Source: Macrostomum hystrix
Lineage: Eukaryota > Platyhelminthes > Macrostomidae
Reading direction: 5' to 3'
Length of the DNA stretch: 64,000 nt
NCBI GenBank assembly: GCA_950097015.1
Contig: CATNEN010000029.1
Location: forward strand, 3,553,501 to 3,617,500
The stretch's first letter is position 1. Each line of letters opens with the position of its first letter. The notes beneath the pieces are model-generated. The model was not told the origin of the DNA, searched no databases, and was given only the letters and a program-made list of their open reading frames with translations. Below are positions 28,401 through 43,400 of the stretch, piece after piece. The position numbers were made by a program, and so were the translations under genes.

Positions 28401-31400
28401 AGCATAAATAAAAATTAATATGATTATGAACTACGCATAAGCTGCAAGTCGGTATGAATTTTATTAATGATAATGAAAAACTAATAATAAGAGTGCAAGA
28501 CACGAAACTGAGTTCAAAATACTCACCAAGTGGGTAGCCGTACACCTCAATCTCGCAGATAGTGTAGTAGATATAACTGCCTGAGTAACTAGCAACACCG
28601 ACGTATCGCGCTGACTGTAAAAATGTATTTAAGCAAGTACTAGGCCATCCGATAATTTGATTGGAAACTTCAAGTATAACTATGGATTAATGAAGATGGC
28701 TGCAAAGGACAAAAATAGCAAACGAATGACTGACGACTTACTCGAGCAATATTTACGAGCCAGGGCTGTGGCACAACCTCGTTTCCAACAGAGCCAACTA
28801 CAGTTCCGGAGCTCCCAACAAACGTTGAGTTCGAAATGTACATTCTTGTGAACTTGTTTACTTCGCTAGTCACAACACCTGTATATTTCGATACTTCATG
28901 TATTGAACGGTTTACTATTCGATTTCTCATCACCGAGAAAAAATATCTGATCACTTACCGCTGTCATCGTCTGTCTGTGCCCAGACATATACTTTATCGA
29001 TGTATCTTGGAAAAACCAGGTCGATGGCGATATATGGGTTCACGTGGTAGTGTCTCCAGCAACCCGAGCTGAAGCTTGGAGACCGGTTCTGGTCAATGAC
29101 ACCTCTTTCGCTGTATGAAGTCACACCCGAGCTGCGGACAGCTTGGTAGTTTGATATTATCACGGACTGCTGAAACTGCAAGCTGTGCTTCGCTGAAAAT
29201 TGAATGCAAAAGAGTGTCGCATATTAGTTGCCATATGGTGATTCATAGACTAATATTTCTGTCCATTGCCAATTCTCTGATAATAATTGATTAACTTAAG
29301 ACTCAATCTTTCAGATGGATGCAGATGAATCATGTTAATCTGCTTAATTTCATAAGTGGAGAGTGGCATAGCTACTCTGAGTTAGTGTACGCGGCGGAGG
29401 AGGGCAGCCCGTTTATCGATTGGCTGCTATCTCTCTCTCTCTTGGGTGAGCGCTTGTGCCCCTACCCCCAGCCCTTGTGATTGTAATGCCCTGCGCGGGG
29501 TGCCTCTCTCGCCCTCGTGTGCTCATTTTTTGCCAGACCATAAACCGAAACAGTGAAAATACTGAGGTGGACGGCCTAGAGAGCTGCACGGCACGCGAGT
29601 TAAGGCGACTGCTTGATCAACAAGGTCTGTCGAAAGCCGGAAAAAGGCGATCTTGCTGGAACGCCTTCGATTGGCTCGTCGCTACGACAACAGCAAGACG
29701 CGTGCAACAACAACCAACGGAGGAGCAGAGAGCGGCCCAATGGGGTCGCGAGGCAGCGTCGGACGTCCAGACGAAAATCGGAGCCGCAGAGAGGCGCATC
29801 CGACTGCTGGAACTCAAGCGAAAGAGCGGCAACTCAGATGAGAGGCCCAAGCAGCGGATGACCTCGAACCTCGCTGCTTGCGGTGCCCGAAAGCAATGAG
29901 AACTTCGGTGAGTTTCTGAGTGCAGTCTGCAATGATGTTACCCCGGGTCCAATTCCAAAGTCCCGAGTAGACGGAATTAAACAACAGAAGCACAGGGGGG
30001 CTTTGTTCCCCCGTTTGCTCGTTTGTTCTTCTTGCTCGCCATTGCCTCGCATTCGCCTTCCTTCCTCGGCGCTGTTCACTAAGTATATTGAGCTGTAATA
30101 ATGAAACTTTTTATTTCCTGATTTTATCTCAGGTGTCGTTTGATCAGTTTTGTCAGTAGTCGATTATTTATGTTAAAATTCACGGTGACCTAACCGAACT
30201 CACACTTCTTGCAGCCATAGAGCATCCAGCGAATCTCAGCCCTGTTGTTGAAGCTATATGCGTAGACTCGGTATGTAACAGCGTGAATTTCTGGCACGAG
30301 TCTGTAGCTGGATACCATGTCACCATTGGTGTACGAGCCAGGGATGTACTGAAATGAATTTGAATGCTTCCTTAGTTAAAACTACCGTCGTGTACAAATA
30401 TATGGACTAGTGAAAACGCCCAGACAACTCACGTGGGTGTATGCAGTGTACGCGAATCTGTCTGAGCTGTAGGTCAGCTGTACATGGTGCATATATGCCA
30501 CGCATGCGGGACAGTTGTCGAATCGACTGCTGCCTGCCTGAATGCTGATCACGTACACAGTGACGAAGTCGTCAAACCAGGCCTAAACAAAATAGATTAC
30601 AAAGTTTTTAACCTCAACATCAGGCTTTAAATCGTTCTCACTATTTGGTAACAAAACGCTGGGCATTGCTGACCCAACGGCGCAAGTCAGCCGTAACTTA
30701 CCTGGATGTAATCCTGATAACCCGTATTTCCGCTGATTCCAGATACAGTTGGTGGACTCCAAAACCCCAGGTAGCGCGTGCCTTAAAGTAAGACAGAGAT
30801 TTATCATTCGTCTTTCACTACATTCTTTGTAAGTTTTTCTATGTATATGTATCTTGGCACCCTTGGGCAGCGTAATCGATATAACTCACTGGGCATGTCA
30901 TACATCACTCGTGGTCCTGTGTGCATGCTCTCAGAAACCAACGCGAGATATGACACTGAGGTGAAGTTGATTGAGTCGCTGGCCATGACCACTCCATAGC
31001 CAATGTCCTGTCCGTTGCACGCGAAGAAGACGGAGCAGTTGTAGGAGTCGCATTCACTCCAGGTGACGGTGAGAGGCAGGTATTCCTCTGTGTCAGCAGC
31101 CACTGGTTTCAGCTGTCTCAGGCTGATGCTGCCTACAGCTCTCAGGTTGGATCCGTAGAAGTCGCCCTGGCGAATGGCAGCAGCTGCGAGCCACAGCGCT
31201 GTCCCGTTGGCGTTGAGATTGAACTCGTAGCGTTTCTGTTTTTCGAGGAAAGCAATTCCGAGCATGAAGAAATCCAGTTGGCATGTACGCATTGAATAAA
31301 ATAAATAAAATAAAACACAACAATAGTCTCACTTGTCTCATTATATCAGACTCGGCATAGTAAGCAGAAAACAGAAGCTGCAGTCCTGCGCTGTTCAGTC

Positions 31401-34400
31401 GAACATAGAACGTGAGGTTTCCTGTCTGGATGGCAGTCGCAACCAGAGACTTTGGCAGTCGATAGATCTTAGTTAGATCAGCCTCTGTGCCCATCTCTTT
31501 CACTGGAACGAATTATTTAGATGGACATAAGGCGCGTGAAAACGATTTTCAACAATTCATAGTTCTTTTCGCAGCTACCTTCATCTCCCATGACATTGAT
31601 ATAGTTGATGTCCATTCGTGCACCTCCAACGTTATTGACTGGGCTCACAAGCACCAAATATCGAGCTGTCTGAGGCGTGTTACAGGTTATGAAGGTCGTT
31701 GCAGTAGAAAGTGCTTCCGCAAAGTTCCAGTTGTAGCAAGTGTCCCAGCTCTCAAAAGCCAAGTCTCCGAGGCTTCGGTTCCATGAATTGCTGGTTCTGA
31801 AGCTCACATTATAAAGATTTCTCACTAAAAAAGCAAATTTAACGGAAATTCGGGTTTCAGATCCATGTTTCAGCCAAGTTCACGCCGAAAAAAAAATAAA
31901 TACTCACGTGGATCAACGCGCATTAAATAAAATCGATATTGAAGCTTGAGATCAAGGAGCAGCCACCAGTTGTTCGGTGGTGTGGCTACAGATACGGCGC
32001 CCGTGTTCACATAGAATCCATTATTAGTGTTCATGCTGTATGCCTGCTTAATGCCGACGAAGTACAGCACCTTGTCTGTCAGAATGTTCCCGATGAAGTT
32101 GTTGCCCGCCGGCGGGTGGTAGTATTGGCCTGAAGGAAAATCACGACATAGAAAGAATCACAGAGGATAAAACAATCAGTATGAATTGCGTCCACCCTCT
32201 TAATGAAGTAGGAATCAGTATCTTACTGCAGTAGGCCTTCTGTAGGTCAAAGCAATCCCTCTGATAGCCTCCTTGATCGTAGCAGGTTGAGTAGCGGCCA
32301 GTTGTATCTGTTAAACAGGGTCCGACTTCGAGGTTCAAATACATTGAATTGCTACATGCAGGGATAGAAAGCACTGAAACTCGTGTCAAGTAAAGCTCAC
32401 ATTCGAGGCACGAGTTGTTGTAGTCCTTGTAGGTGCTTAAATACGTGGCCCAGTTGGCACATGCATATCCCTGCTCAGTGACTGACCATGGACTGTCATA
32501 GAACTGATAGTCAGCTCTGCTCAGTGCACACTGTACATGGTCTGAAAGCGGTGTAATCACGCCGTTCTATTAGCTCGGATTGCATCATGGCACTGCATAT
32601 GTAATGATATTGACTTATTTCACATGTCAGAGTCAAAAACATAAGCTGAGCTTAAAAATCTACATTTTTCACCGCCTAAAGCGTTTTGACCCCGGCGAGA
32701 CACAAACCAGAGAAGAAGCTAAGAAACGAGAGGCAGAAACTAATCACACGAACCAAAGAAAGGTGTGAAAAATATGGCCCGCCTGTTTCATCGCCAGAAC
32801 AGCTTCAGAATGAAACTATCCCACATTTAAGATTGCGAAAGCGGGAGGCACTCAAACAATCAAGGCTGAGAACGACGGCACGATGCCAAGGACGAGAGCT
32901 GAATAAATGCGTTTGTAAGATCATCATAATAAAGTCATAACTGAAGTAAAAAATATCATTCATCACATGCGAACGAATGTGACAAATTCAGAAGTTTTTT
33001 TCGGTGCTGACCTGCCGTTTTAACACAAATGCTATGTAAATTAGCGGACGGTAATCCAAAATGACATGATCTGTACTCCACCCTACACATCTGACGAATA
33101 GCTTGATATGAATAAAAATATTACTGCTTTTATATTTTTAAGCAATAAATTAGTATTCTAACATTCTAAATGACCTCAATTGAGTGTTGCTTACTCTTAT
33201 ATAATGAATTTAGTACAGGTTAAAGAAAAATCACTAGCAGTAAAAAGCGAGAGCATTTGTTACATTAAATATGTTGGTGTTTTCTGACCTTCTCTTGACA
33301 TCACAGAGCCCAGAAATGCCCTTTCAGGACCTCTTCTCGAGTTAGAAGTGGACGCATTGATGAAAACTCCTAATACACCTTGCTCTGGGTACAGCAGTGG
33401 CTCGAGGCAACCTGAATTAAGAAAATTTGTTTCAAGTTCAAACCATAGTTACATTTATAAGATGTCATTCTCAGATACCTCTGAGAGCTCTTACCATTGT
33501 CGACCTGAGTTCTCTGGAACACAGAATACTTAGTTGTCCCGCTTTGAACGCTCTCGGTACCGATCGAAACAGCAAAATTGTTAACATTTGCGGCATTCCA
33601 AACGTCATAAAGTGCAGGAATATATTTGAAAGAGTCATCCAATGCCCACAGGCTGAGCAGCTCATGCATGGGTCCCTGGGTGTATTGTAGGTTATCGTCT
33701 TCTGACCCGACTCCATTGAAGTAGAATGTATTAATCACGACAGTCTGCGGACGATCGGCCCCTGAAATGACACGTGGTTAATAAAAAAATCCTAGGGTTG
33801 TGATATTGACTCAAACAATAGTTGATAGAGTTGTGGTGGCTAGACCAGGACGCAGCCCGCTAGCGCCAGTATGGGTCCACTGACAGCAACCGGGCCCTGT
33901 CAGTACTTGTTAGACTGCCCCTTTTGTACGACCTACGATAGACAGAAAAGAAGCTTTTACTTCTTGTCATCCCTATCTCATCGCCCAGACCCCATTATAT
34001 ATCTAAACTGATACGGGACCCGGAATACAGCGAAGTAGGTGTTGCAACAAAATGAGTAGTGTTGTGATGCGAAACTGTTCTCTAAACTCAAAGACTAAGT
34101 CAATTAAAATTAACATGGAAAACTTTCAATGTGATTTCTTAGAACACGGTAGACAGAGGGTGCGAAATTCTGAAAATCTCAGCCATTTCTACTACAGTTT
34201 TAAGAGAGGTTTCTGCCGTGAAGAATATCTAATAAGTGTTTCAAACCCGGATCACAGGTGCATACTGTCAAATTTTTGTCGAGGAAATCATAGAAAAATT
34301 CAGAGTAGCAGCTTAAAATTTTCTTTGGGTTTTTTACTTACAAATTTTCTTAGGAATTTGACACAGTGGGAAAAGTGACTCGGTGCAGTCGCTCTTGTAC

Positions 34401-37400
34401 AGCCCATTATAGTCTGTTGACAGGTACGCGCACGGGCTGCTCTGGGGCTGGCCCATGTAGAATGCTCCCTGCTCAATCTCGTCTCCATCCAGCCAGAACC
34501 AGCGGCCAGTTGAGGCATTTCTGTACGCACCAACGTGGAACTGCATGTTTCTGGAACAGTCATCGAAAATAGGCCAATCGGAGAATTACGCTCGTATGAA
34601 AAACTCTTCGCTGTCCAAATCGATTTGTGTTGTTTATACTCGTAACTATTCTCTTTAATGCAATATTCAAGCTGCGTACTTCTCTTTTTGAAAAAAATGC
34701 TGCACAGGAATGTTGTGATAAAAAAGACAAATTTATTAAAAAAATCCAAGTTTTTTACCGAAGTTCTCGGTACTATAAAACGAATGGTCACTTAGTAAGT
34801 TGCCACAATGTCCAACAAGAAACAGTTTTAGAAGGCGAGCTCTGTCTTCTGACCTACCTCATGTGGCCGAAGTTGCGCAACACGGCAGTCTTGGGCATGA
34901 ACAGCGTGCCGTTGCGACCGTTCCAGTAGCGGCTCTGGCAGTACTGCAGCGAGGTGTTCCAGTCCAGGGCGGATGGAACGATCCTCAGGCAGATGTTGTA
35001 GAGCGGGCGCCAGCCACTGGGGCATTCTTCTGAGATTGCATATTTTGCGTTGCAGTTTATGCTGCAGTTTTTCTTCATGACTTAGCTAATTATAAACTAT
35101 ATAGACAAGTTTATAGAAGGCTATAAGGGCAGAAAACGAGTTGTGAACAGTAAAAAGTTCCTTGCTATACTTATTAAAAATTATATTCCCTTAAATATGC
35201 CATCACCTATATTTAAGTGATATATGCCAGTCTTAGTAATACAACAAAAGCAGAATTTTCATTCTGGCTTCTGCCACATTACTATCAGTAGTAGCCAAGG
35301 GTATTTCTTCTATCCACAACATAGGAAGGAAGCAACAGACAAACTTGTCATCCTAGATCCCTGAGAAAAGTATTTTAATTTCCCAGACAAACCTTCGGCG
35401 AAAAGTGAAAACAGAGAGTCGCTGAGACACCTAGCCAATGTTCTGACTCTTAAAGGTTACTGAAAGACCCAGTCTGTGTCGCCTCAGGTTTTATATATGC
35501 AAACACTGAACACACTTAAAATACGAGGTAAGTGGCTTCCTTGTTAGTTTGTATTGAAAGTCAATAATCAAGTCAAATCAAGAGCGTCTAAAGCTAAACG
35601 TGAAAAAATGATTTAGTAGCAAATACACTTACCATTAATTTCAATGCCGCGTAAATTGACAACATCAAACGTCTCAATCGTAGCATTCATGCTGAAATGC
35701 AGCTGGACGTTAGCTGGCGTGAGAATCAGTGGAATGAAGAAATCTTCAGCTGAGTTGAAGCTTGTGAACTGAAAATTTTATCGATTGTCTTTAAAAGTCT
35801 CTAAAGCTATTCTAGATTTTGAACTTAGAATTCGCAAAGAATACAGGTAATATAAACATTAAAAACAGCTCAACTTAAAATGATGTGACCTACGTTTCTG
35901 ACACTTGGCCAATCTAAGCGATATTTTTTCGAATCAAGATAGTCAAACAATTCGTTTACAACATAAACTTTCCCTTTATTAGTACACCGGTTATCAACGG
36001 GAAAAGCTTTAATAACAAAAAGGGCTGGGACGGTGACAAACAAAAAAGCGCGCTTCGAGACCCAGGTATGTTTGTATCTTACCACGTAAAGCCATGCTAC
36101 AGAACTACTTAACAGAAATTCTTAACTACAGAAGAATTAAATAACTTTTGTTACGAAAATTAACGAGAATTTTAGTTCTAATTTAAACTAAAACACTATT
36201 AGAAGACTTGGTTAACAAACTATGCGATCATGTTCTAAGCATGAGGAATATCATATTTTAAACAAACTTACATTAATCACTGAATCGTACCATGGTGCTC
36301 GAAGTAACCTGTTCGTACTGTCCTGGGTGACCCGGTATGTCAAATAGAAGCCTTCATTGGCTTCTAAGCCAGACAGTCGAATGGACGTCAGGTAGTGAAT
36401 TTCTTTGAAATTAATATTAATAACCTGCTCATTGTCAGCTGTGAATTTGTCGATGGAATAATTGCTTGGGGCGATAACGCTTCGAACTGGAAAATGTATA
36501 TTTCAGTAGTTACTAAAAATATACTCTTCAGCGATCAAATTTTCTGCCTTTTGCACTTGCAAACACATCAGAAAAGAAGCCTTTCTCGGCAAGGAATGCG
36601 AGTAAATAAAAAATAATACGACTTACGACTAGCCGTTGGGTATCCAAGCACCTCCAACTTCCAGCTGTTCAGGTACCAACTGCTAGTCAGTATCACCTCT
36701 AGTAGTCGGGTATCGATCGGGCTGGGTAGAAAGTTGATTCCAGGAATAGTGTCCGTGTATCGAATGTGTTGAAATGTAATCTGCGATTGGGAGTTTAAAA
36801 AGCTTTGAGACTAGAGTGCAGGAAATACCTTTCGAAATAAAAAATTATTAATAAAATAATCAGTTGTGACTGCTCATGCTAAATTTCTTAAAACTCGAGC
36901 CAGAAAGCTTCGCAACTGCAGCTTGAATGGTGCTTGTGCGGCAAGATTGCTATTTTAAATTACTAGCATAATTACTAGCGCCAAGACCAGATTTAACACC
37001 AATCGCCATGCATGTACCTTTTCGATAAAGCCTCTTCCTAAAGAAGGAAAAAGCTTTCCTGGTCATGGTGAAGTTCTATGGCTAGTTGCTAGGCTATCTG
37101 TCGATTGGCCGAGATGGATTTCAGAACAACTGTAAGCCTTCACGACGCTAAAGCGAATGATTATGACACCACCATTTTTTTTAGTTTTAGACATTGGTTC
37201 ATGGACACATGAGAAAATGCCCCTCTGTTTGTATAAATTGTGACGATCAGCCACCCCAAAGCATGAGGAAGCTATGCAGCTGGAGCCAAGTGTCCAGCCG
37301 ATTTTCAAAATTTTCGTGGTTGCAGTATGCTCGAGTGAGTTGGAAAATTTTGTGATTTGTTTTGACTTTACACTCGCTACTAGCATTTTTTACATAGCAA

Positions 37401-40400
37401 TTGCGTTTGTTGCGTTTATAGGTGGTGAGACTCTAGACAGGAGCCGGTTCCCAAAGGGCTTGTTTAGCAACGGAGCAGGCAAGCACGTACAGTCAAAACA
37501 ATAAATGACTCTTAAAAATTGAATAACATACAACAATTAATTCTACATTGACATAATCGATAAGAGAGAAAACAGTTGAGTTAAGAACAAAACTATCTGA
37601 ATCATTCAGAACTTTGGAATGAACTAAGAAATATCAAGACTATGAGGACTCACGTAGCTGCTAGTCTGGTCCACTACGTCTTGCATTCTCCTGAAGTCAT
37701 TGTATAGAGAATAGCGCAGCCGATAGCTCAAAGGGCTCCCACGAAGGCCCGTTGAGCGCTTGCCGCTGCCCTGAACAATCGTGCCGGTGACGGTCATGTT
37801 AATCGGGAAGTAGAATCTGACGTACGATGTGGTGGTGCCGAGTGTCTGGAAACGAAGAGCGCTCTCCACGAACGGAGTCTCGACCGCCGAGAGGGGCAGA
37901 GAGAAGAGGCCGCCCAGATTCTGTGAGGCCCCGGCTACCATCCACTCAAAGTGGACGTACTCACCCAGGCCCATCGGCATCTGGGCTAGCGAGTTTAGTT
38001 GTGGATCCGCTAAAACGGAAGGCATGAACAATGGAGCAAAAAAGTAAATGTCCTGAATATACTCGTACTTTATGCCCTCTGTGAGGGCAAGATGAATAAT
38101 TTGCTAATTTTCTCTAGAGAAAGTAAAAATCGAAACTATAAAAGCGCAAGATCATACCATGCCGTGTTCCGTAGACTTCTATTTCAGCGATGCTCAAATG
38201 CTCTGATATGCCGTCGTCCTTTCGCACAGTGAGATATCTTGCTGTCTGAAAGGATAAATTTATTTAGCTTAGCCAAAAAACTCTACAAGTCAGAACAGAA
38301 AACAACAAAAGAAATGAAATCACTTTTTTACAATCGAACATCAGATAGTCAATATACTTGAGATCATCTGGCTTTTGAAAAGTATTCCCTTGTTTATAGC
38401 AGCGATCATCAACAAGAAAGGTTGGCGTGCCGGTAATGGTTTCCATCTGGGCAAAATATTCAGTGTTCCGGACTGTATATACGTCTGGAATCATATCAGG
38501 GAGTAGACTGCATAGATGAAAATGTGGACCCAATTTACGGGCGTACGGGCTCTGTTTAATCGAGTTGTTGCAAAGTATTAAAATATATTTTTCTACTCAC
38601 GGCTGTCTCCAGCATTCCTCGTGTAAACAACAACATAAGAAAAGTTTCTCGGCACAATCATATCAACATAGGCCCATCGCACCGCATTTGTGGCAGAAAC
38701 GATGAAGAATGAGTACGTGTTGCCATATGTGTTGGTCACACCATCGGTGGCCCTGTATCCAGGGTAGGTGCTGCTGTACAACGAGGAGAGCTGAACCGGC
38801 AGGTACCGAGAGAGCAGCCAGGGGAATCCAGCCCCTACGTTTACATCTGTAGGTTGCAAAAGAGTGAATTAATAGTAAAGAGTAAATAAATGCTCTTTCT
38901 GATATAAACACCCATTAAAAAACTAAATTGTTTTTTTGACCTACCGTTCGCCAGCTTTCCATACAGCATGAACTTGAGCTGGTAGTTTCCATTGAACCTG
39001 GCCTGAATGTGGCGCATCCCAAGCAGAAGCTTAGGTGGCTTCATCGAAATGAAACTAGACTGCCATGTGCTAGAACTAATGAACAAAGGAACGCTGTATG
39101 CATTAACTCCAATATCCAGCGGAATCCAAGTGAGAAGGTCGGACGACCACAGCCGATATGTTTCGATAGCTCCCAAGTTTTGATCGACAGAATCGGATCC
39201 TCGACTATATCCACAGTAATATACCCACACTACGGATGAGAATGAGACCTGAAATATCAATTCATTCTTGTTTAAACGATCTCCAACAATGGCATTATGA
39301 AGTGGTTCACTATTCATAGAAAGCGCACCTGGTGCCAGTCTTGATTATCTTCATAAAAAAAGGACGGCTGCCAAAATCCAGAATTTATTGAATCTAAAAT
39401 AGAACGAATGATTGTCATGCTTTGTTCCACTTGACCACCAGTAGTTCTAATACTTTGAGCATCTTATTCAGATTTTTTTCCTAAAACTGGAACTAGCAGT
39501 TAGTCTTTGTTGCTACGTAGAGAATTCTCAAAGTCACTCACTCGGAACTCCAGGGAACTGTACTACCACACCGTTGTACTCGGTGTCGCCCGGCTGCTTG
39601 GAGAATCCGGCAGACTTTATCGTGAAATTCACCGATCTGTTTGGGTCCGAAAACACGCCGACCAGCGTCGAATCGATGTAGACCTCAATAGTCAGGTTCT
39701 CATCAGCAGTGCTGTTGTACTGAAACCTGAATGACAAATCGTGGAAGTCGAATACGTTCTGCCTTCCCATCTGAGCGAGGGTGTTCGTCTTGTTGAGATA
39801 GAAAACTGCATTCAGAGGAATCTCGCCAGAGCTGATGGCCTTGTTCAGCACCCAGCCATTTGAGATCCACAGAACATTCGCCGCAGAGTCACCGGTCAGC
39901 CGAAACCGGATGCGCTGCAAAGCAATAAAGAAGATAGTCGCATTTACGAATTAATTTGGAGAATCTAAATTGAATCAAAGCTGCAAAAGCAAGAACCACA
40001 TTGATACAATACAATATAACAGTCAGAAGCGTCCTCAGTCACCTCGTCTCGCATTGTTCCGTATGTAGATCCAGCGGTCAGGAAAAAGTCAGCGTATGTG
40101 TCTCTAATCAGAGTGGAAAATGCGATGCTTCCAGATGCTCTCAGATCCGTCTCAGCAGAGTTCGGAATTCGATTCACGAAGGAGCTCCCAGGAATGAAGT
40201 TTACGTCATTATCTAAAGCAGTTTGACTTTTTAGAGTTTCTATGCATCGATACACTACATTATATCATTCAGGTTTATTTTTTCGTCAACGTACAATGAT
40301 CTCCGTAGATTTTCAAATAATCGACCGTGTGATATCCACAGCTCTTCCTTCTCGTCAAAACAATGTATCTCCCAATGCTTCGAGGGTGGCAATGAAAGAA

Positions 40401-43400
40401 CAGGTGGTTGTCGCTCGGGTCGCTTCTTTCCTGTATGCCACAAGATTTCCAATAGTCAAAGGCTGTCTCGTCCAAACTTGAATTCCAATTGTTCGAATAT
40501 CCAGTCCAAATGCACTTCATCTGACTGGCTGTAAGCGGAAATATAAGCTCGTTTTTGGCCTGCGTCCAATCGAGCACTATTACAGGTAATTTGCCTTACC
40601 TGAACTTGTTTTAGGTACAATAAGACTAATAATAGTTAGAGTTTTAAGATCGATCAGTAAGTAGTAGATATTTTCCGCTGTTACATAAGACTGGTAGCTT
40701 GTCGTAGTCAACCCACTGAAGCCATCGTAATTGTTGGTGTAAGCAATCTTGATTCCTTTGTTCATAAAGATTTCCGAGAACATGCTCTGCATGCCCCTCC
40801 CACTGTAGAAACTCGCGTCAGAGTAGGTTCTTGTCGCTGAAATTAAATTTTATGTTGTACTCTGAGACGTACTCGTAAAAAATAATATAGATTATTGATG
40901 TGAATTCAGTCGAAGAAAAGTTCATATTATATCCACTGTACAGATCCAGGTGCGTCAAAAATTAAGAGCATGTAACAAATCCTGTTTCGCACTCACAGCA
41001 GTCCGGCACCTCGCAAGTGATCCTTGTCCCGCTAGTACTAACGCAAGTAATTGAGTTGGCCGCTAAAATGTGTTTGAATGGCTCACACCACATTTGTCCT
41101 CTCTAGACATATATTTAATTTTTAGAGTTTTCTTACTTACAAGTTCTGCACTTGCTTGTGGCGGCTGGCCAAGCGCTGGAACGAATGCAACCATCGCCGT
41201 TCTGATTTACATCCAGATCGCCATAATATTCACGGTACCATTTGCACACCCTGTGACCTGAAGAGGCAAAATGCTTTTGTACATTTTATAATTTTCATTG
41301 CTGATTTCGGAACAAATCTTCTAATAACATAACTTCTTGCAAATATTGTAGTAAACGGAATCAACGCTAGATATTTTCCTTAGCACACTCGCGACAATAT
41401 TTTTGTTTTTTAATACCAGCCTATGTTAATTATATGCCGGATACACCTAATACGAGCGAATTTTTTCAATAGCTTGTTAGTTAATTGACACTAGTTATAT
41501 TGGAATTGACCTAGGCTTTAGGTACTCTCAACTTGTTTGCGCTGTAAATTCTGGCTCTTTAAGACGTAATACTTAAGTCTAGACAAGATATTCTAACTAT
41601 AAGTTTGGCTAACTCTGGACTAAGTCAAAGTACACAGGGGATGAGGGGCAGAGCGGTCTAATGCGTTTGCCTCTCGCACCATGGTCCCTGAGCTCGATTC
41701 CGCGGCGAGGCCACTTTCATTTGGGGCGCGGTCGCGGAGAGAAGGCTTGGGGGGCTTGTCGAGCAATTTGCACGATTGAGGGCCAACCTCCAAGGCACAG
41801 TGAAAGTGTACACTGCCTGTCGATGAGTAAGTCAGGGCAGATGTACACATATGTGTAAGCGTGTACCTGCGTGTGTGTGCTCAGGAGTCAGTGAAATGGG
41901 CAGAATTGCCTCCTGGATGGTTCTGGGTCCAGTGCATCAAATGATGTGCCATTGTCCATAGCAATCCTGCGATTATTAAGTCAAAGTACACAGGCCTGCA
42001 GGCTAAAACTTAGCAGAGAATAAAATTTATCAAATTTCTCGTGGGTGTCGAATTTCCTTTTTGATAAAATAATAATAATAAAACTAGTTTTAAAAGTGAA
42101 ATAAGACTGCACTTACTTCCCGTCCGAAAAGTGTTATTGATAAGCACATATTCTGGCCTCGCATAGTTAATGAATGATGAGGCACTGAAGCTGACGTTTA
42201 GCTTGCCGGGAATACCAAACAACAGCGGAATTCGTTCTTCCTCCGCTGTAGAAACGGATAAAAGTAAGAGACAGTTTTTGAGCTGCTTCCCTACCTGCTT
42301 CTGGGTAAAGCAGAGGAGCAGCTAAATTGATGTGTAATGCTTCTGAATCAGATAATATTACTTACCCATGCATACGTATTCGTATGACTGCCAGCTCGAT
42401 TGTCCGACGGTGGCCAGCGGATAAGAGGCCCCGCTGGTGCGCAGCAGGTAGTACCTATCCCGCGAAACAGAGTCGCAACCTATTGCCTAATGACAATAGC
42501 AGAGAATCAAGGAGTTCGTCTCTGGCTTTAAAGCAAAATGCATTTACGACATGTTTTCTTACTCCGCAGTATGTTACTCCGTATGAATCTGAGTTGCCAC
42601 TCTGGACTTGATATAGAATATTTATGGGGCTAAATGAAGCCAGACCAGTGAAGTAATTGATGACGTCATCGCTTCCGCTGACATCCATGCTGATTGCAAG
42701 GCTCAGAAACGATGAGGAGCAACTATCTAAAATTTTGTTAATTCCAATTTTCCAGGAAAGTCTCATTGTGCTGACTGAGCCGTTCTACCGAGAATCTACT
42801 CATAAAACAACAGAATTAACTGCTGCTTTCACTCACTGTTGGGCGTTGTGGCAGGCATCTGACATAGAAAAAATAATCCCATGGAGCAGCTCTGTAGGTA
42901 GAGCCGACCGAGGTTTATGTTGTAGGATGCGCAGTCTAGGCCGTCTCCCTCTGTCAGACCCAGGTAGAACAGATCATCAGGCACCGGGTTGCCCTCTGAA
43001 TTACTGAACCGGTTACCAAGGGAGGCGTTGCGGCTAACGCCAACCCACAAGTTCCAACTGAGCCACTCAATATTGCCCATGAGAGCCAGATCTTCTCTGC
43101 CCCTAGGCACATAGAGAGTCCCGTTGTTATATCCAGCACAACTGGCAGCAGCTGCGGCCTGCTGATAGCTACTGGTGAACAGACGGATGCAGCGATCAAA
43201 GTGCTGCATCCATGGAGCTGGGCAGACTGTGGGTTCAGTTCGTTAGTTCATTACTGTCTACATATTTCAAATGTATTTTAAATATAAACTACAGAAATAT
43301 AATATTTTTTAACTTTTACAAGCCTTCTGTCCTCCTAAGTAGGAAGAAAAAAAGTTATTTGAAAGGGCAGAGAAGCACATGCCCTTAAAAAATCGAATGA

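Noticed and set aside
33820-34030. Relatively GC-rich stretch in intron 22 of gene A, possibly a repeat fragment
   Set aside because: No inverted ends, tail, target repeats or coding similarity could be seen.
41639-41710. A functional tRNA gene
   Set aside because: A and B boxes are present but the acceptor stem does not pair and the region is the head of a longer unit with target duplications, so it is a SINE.
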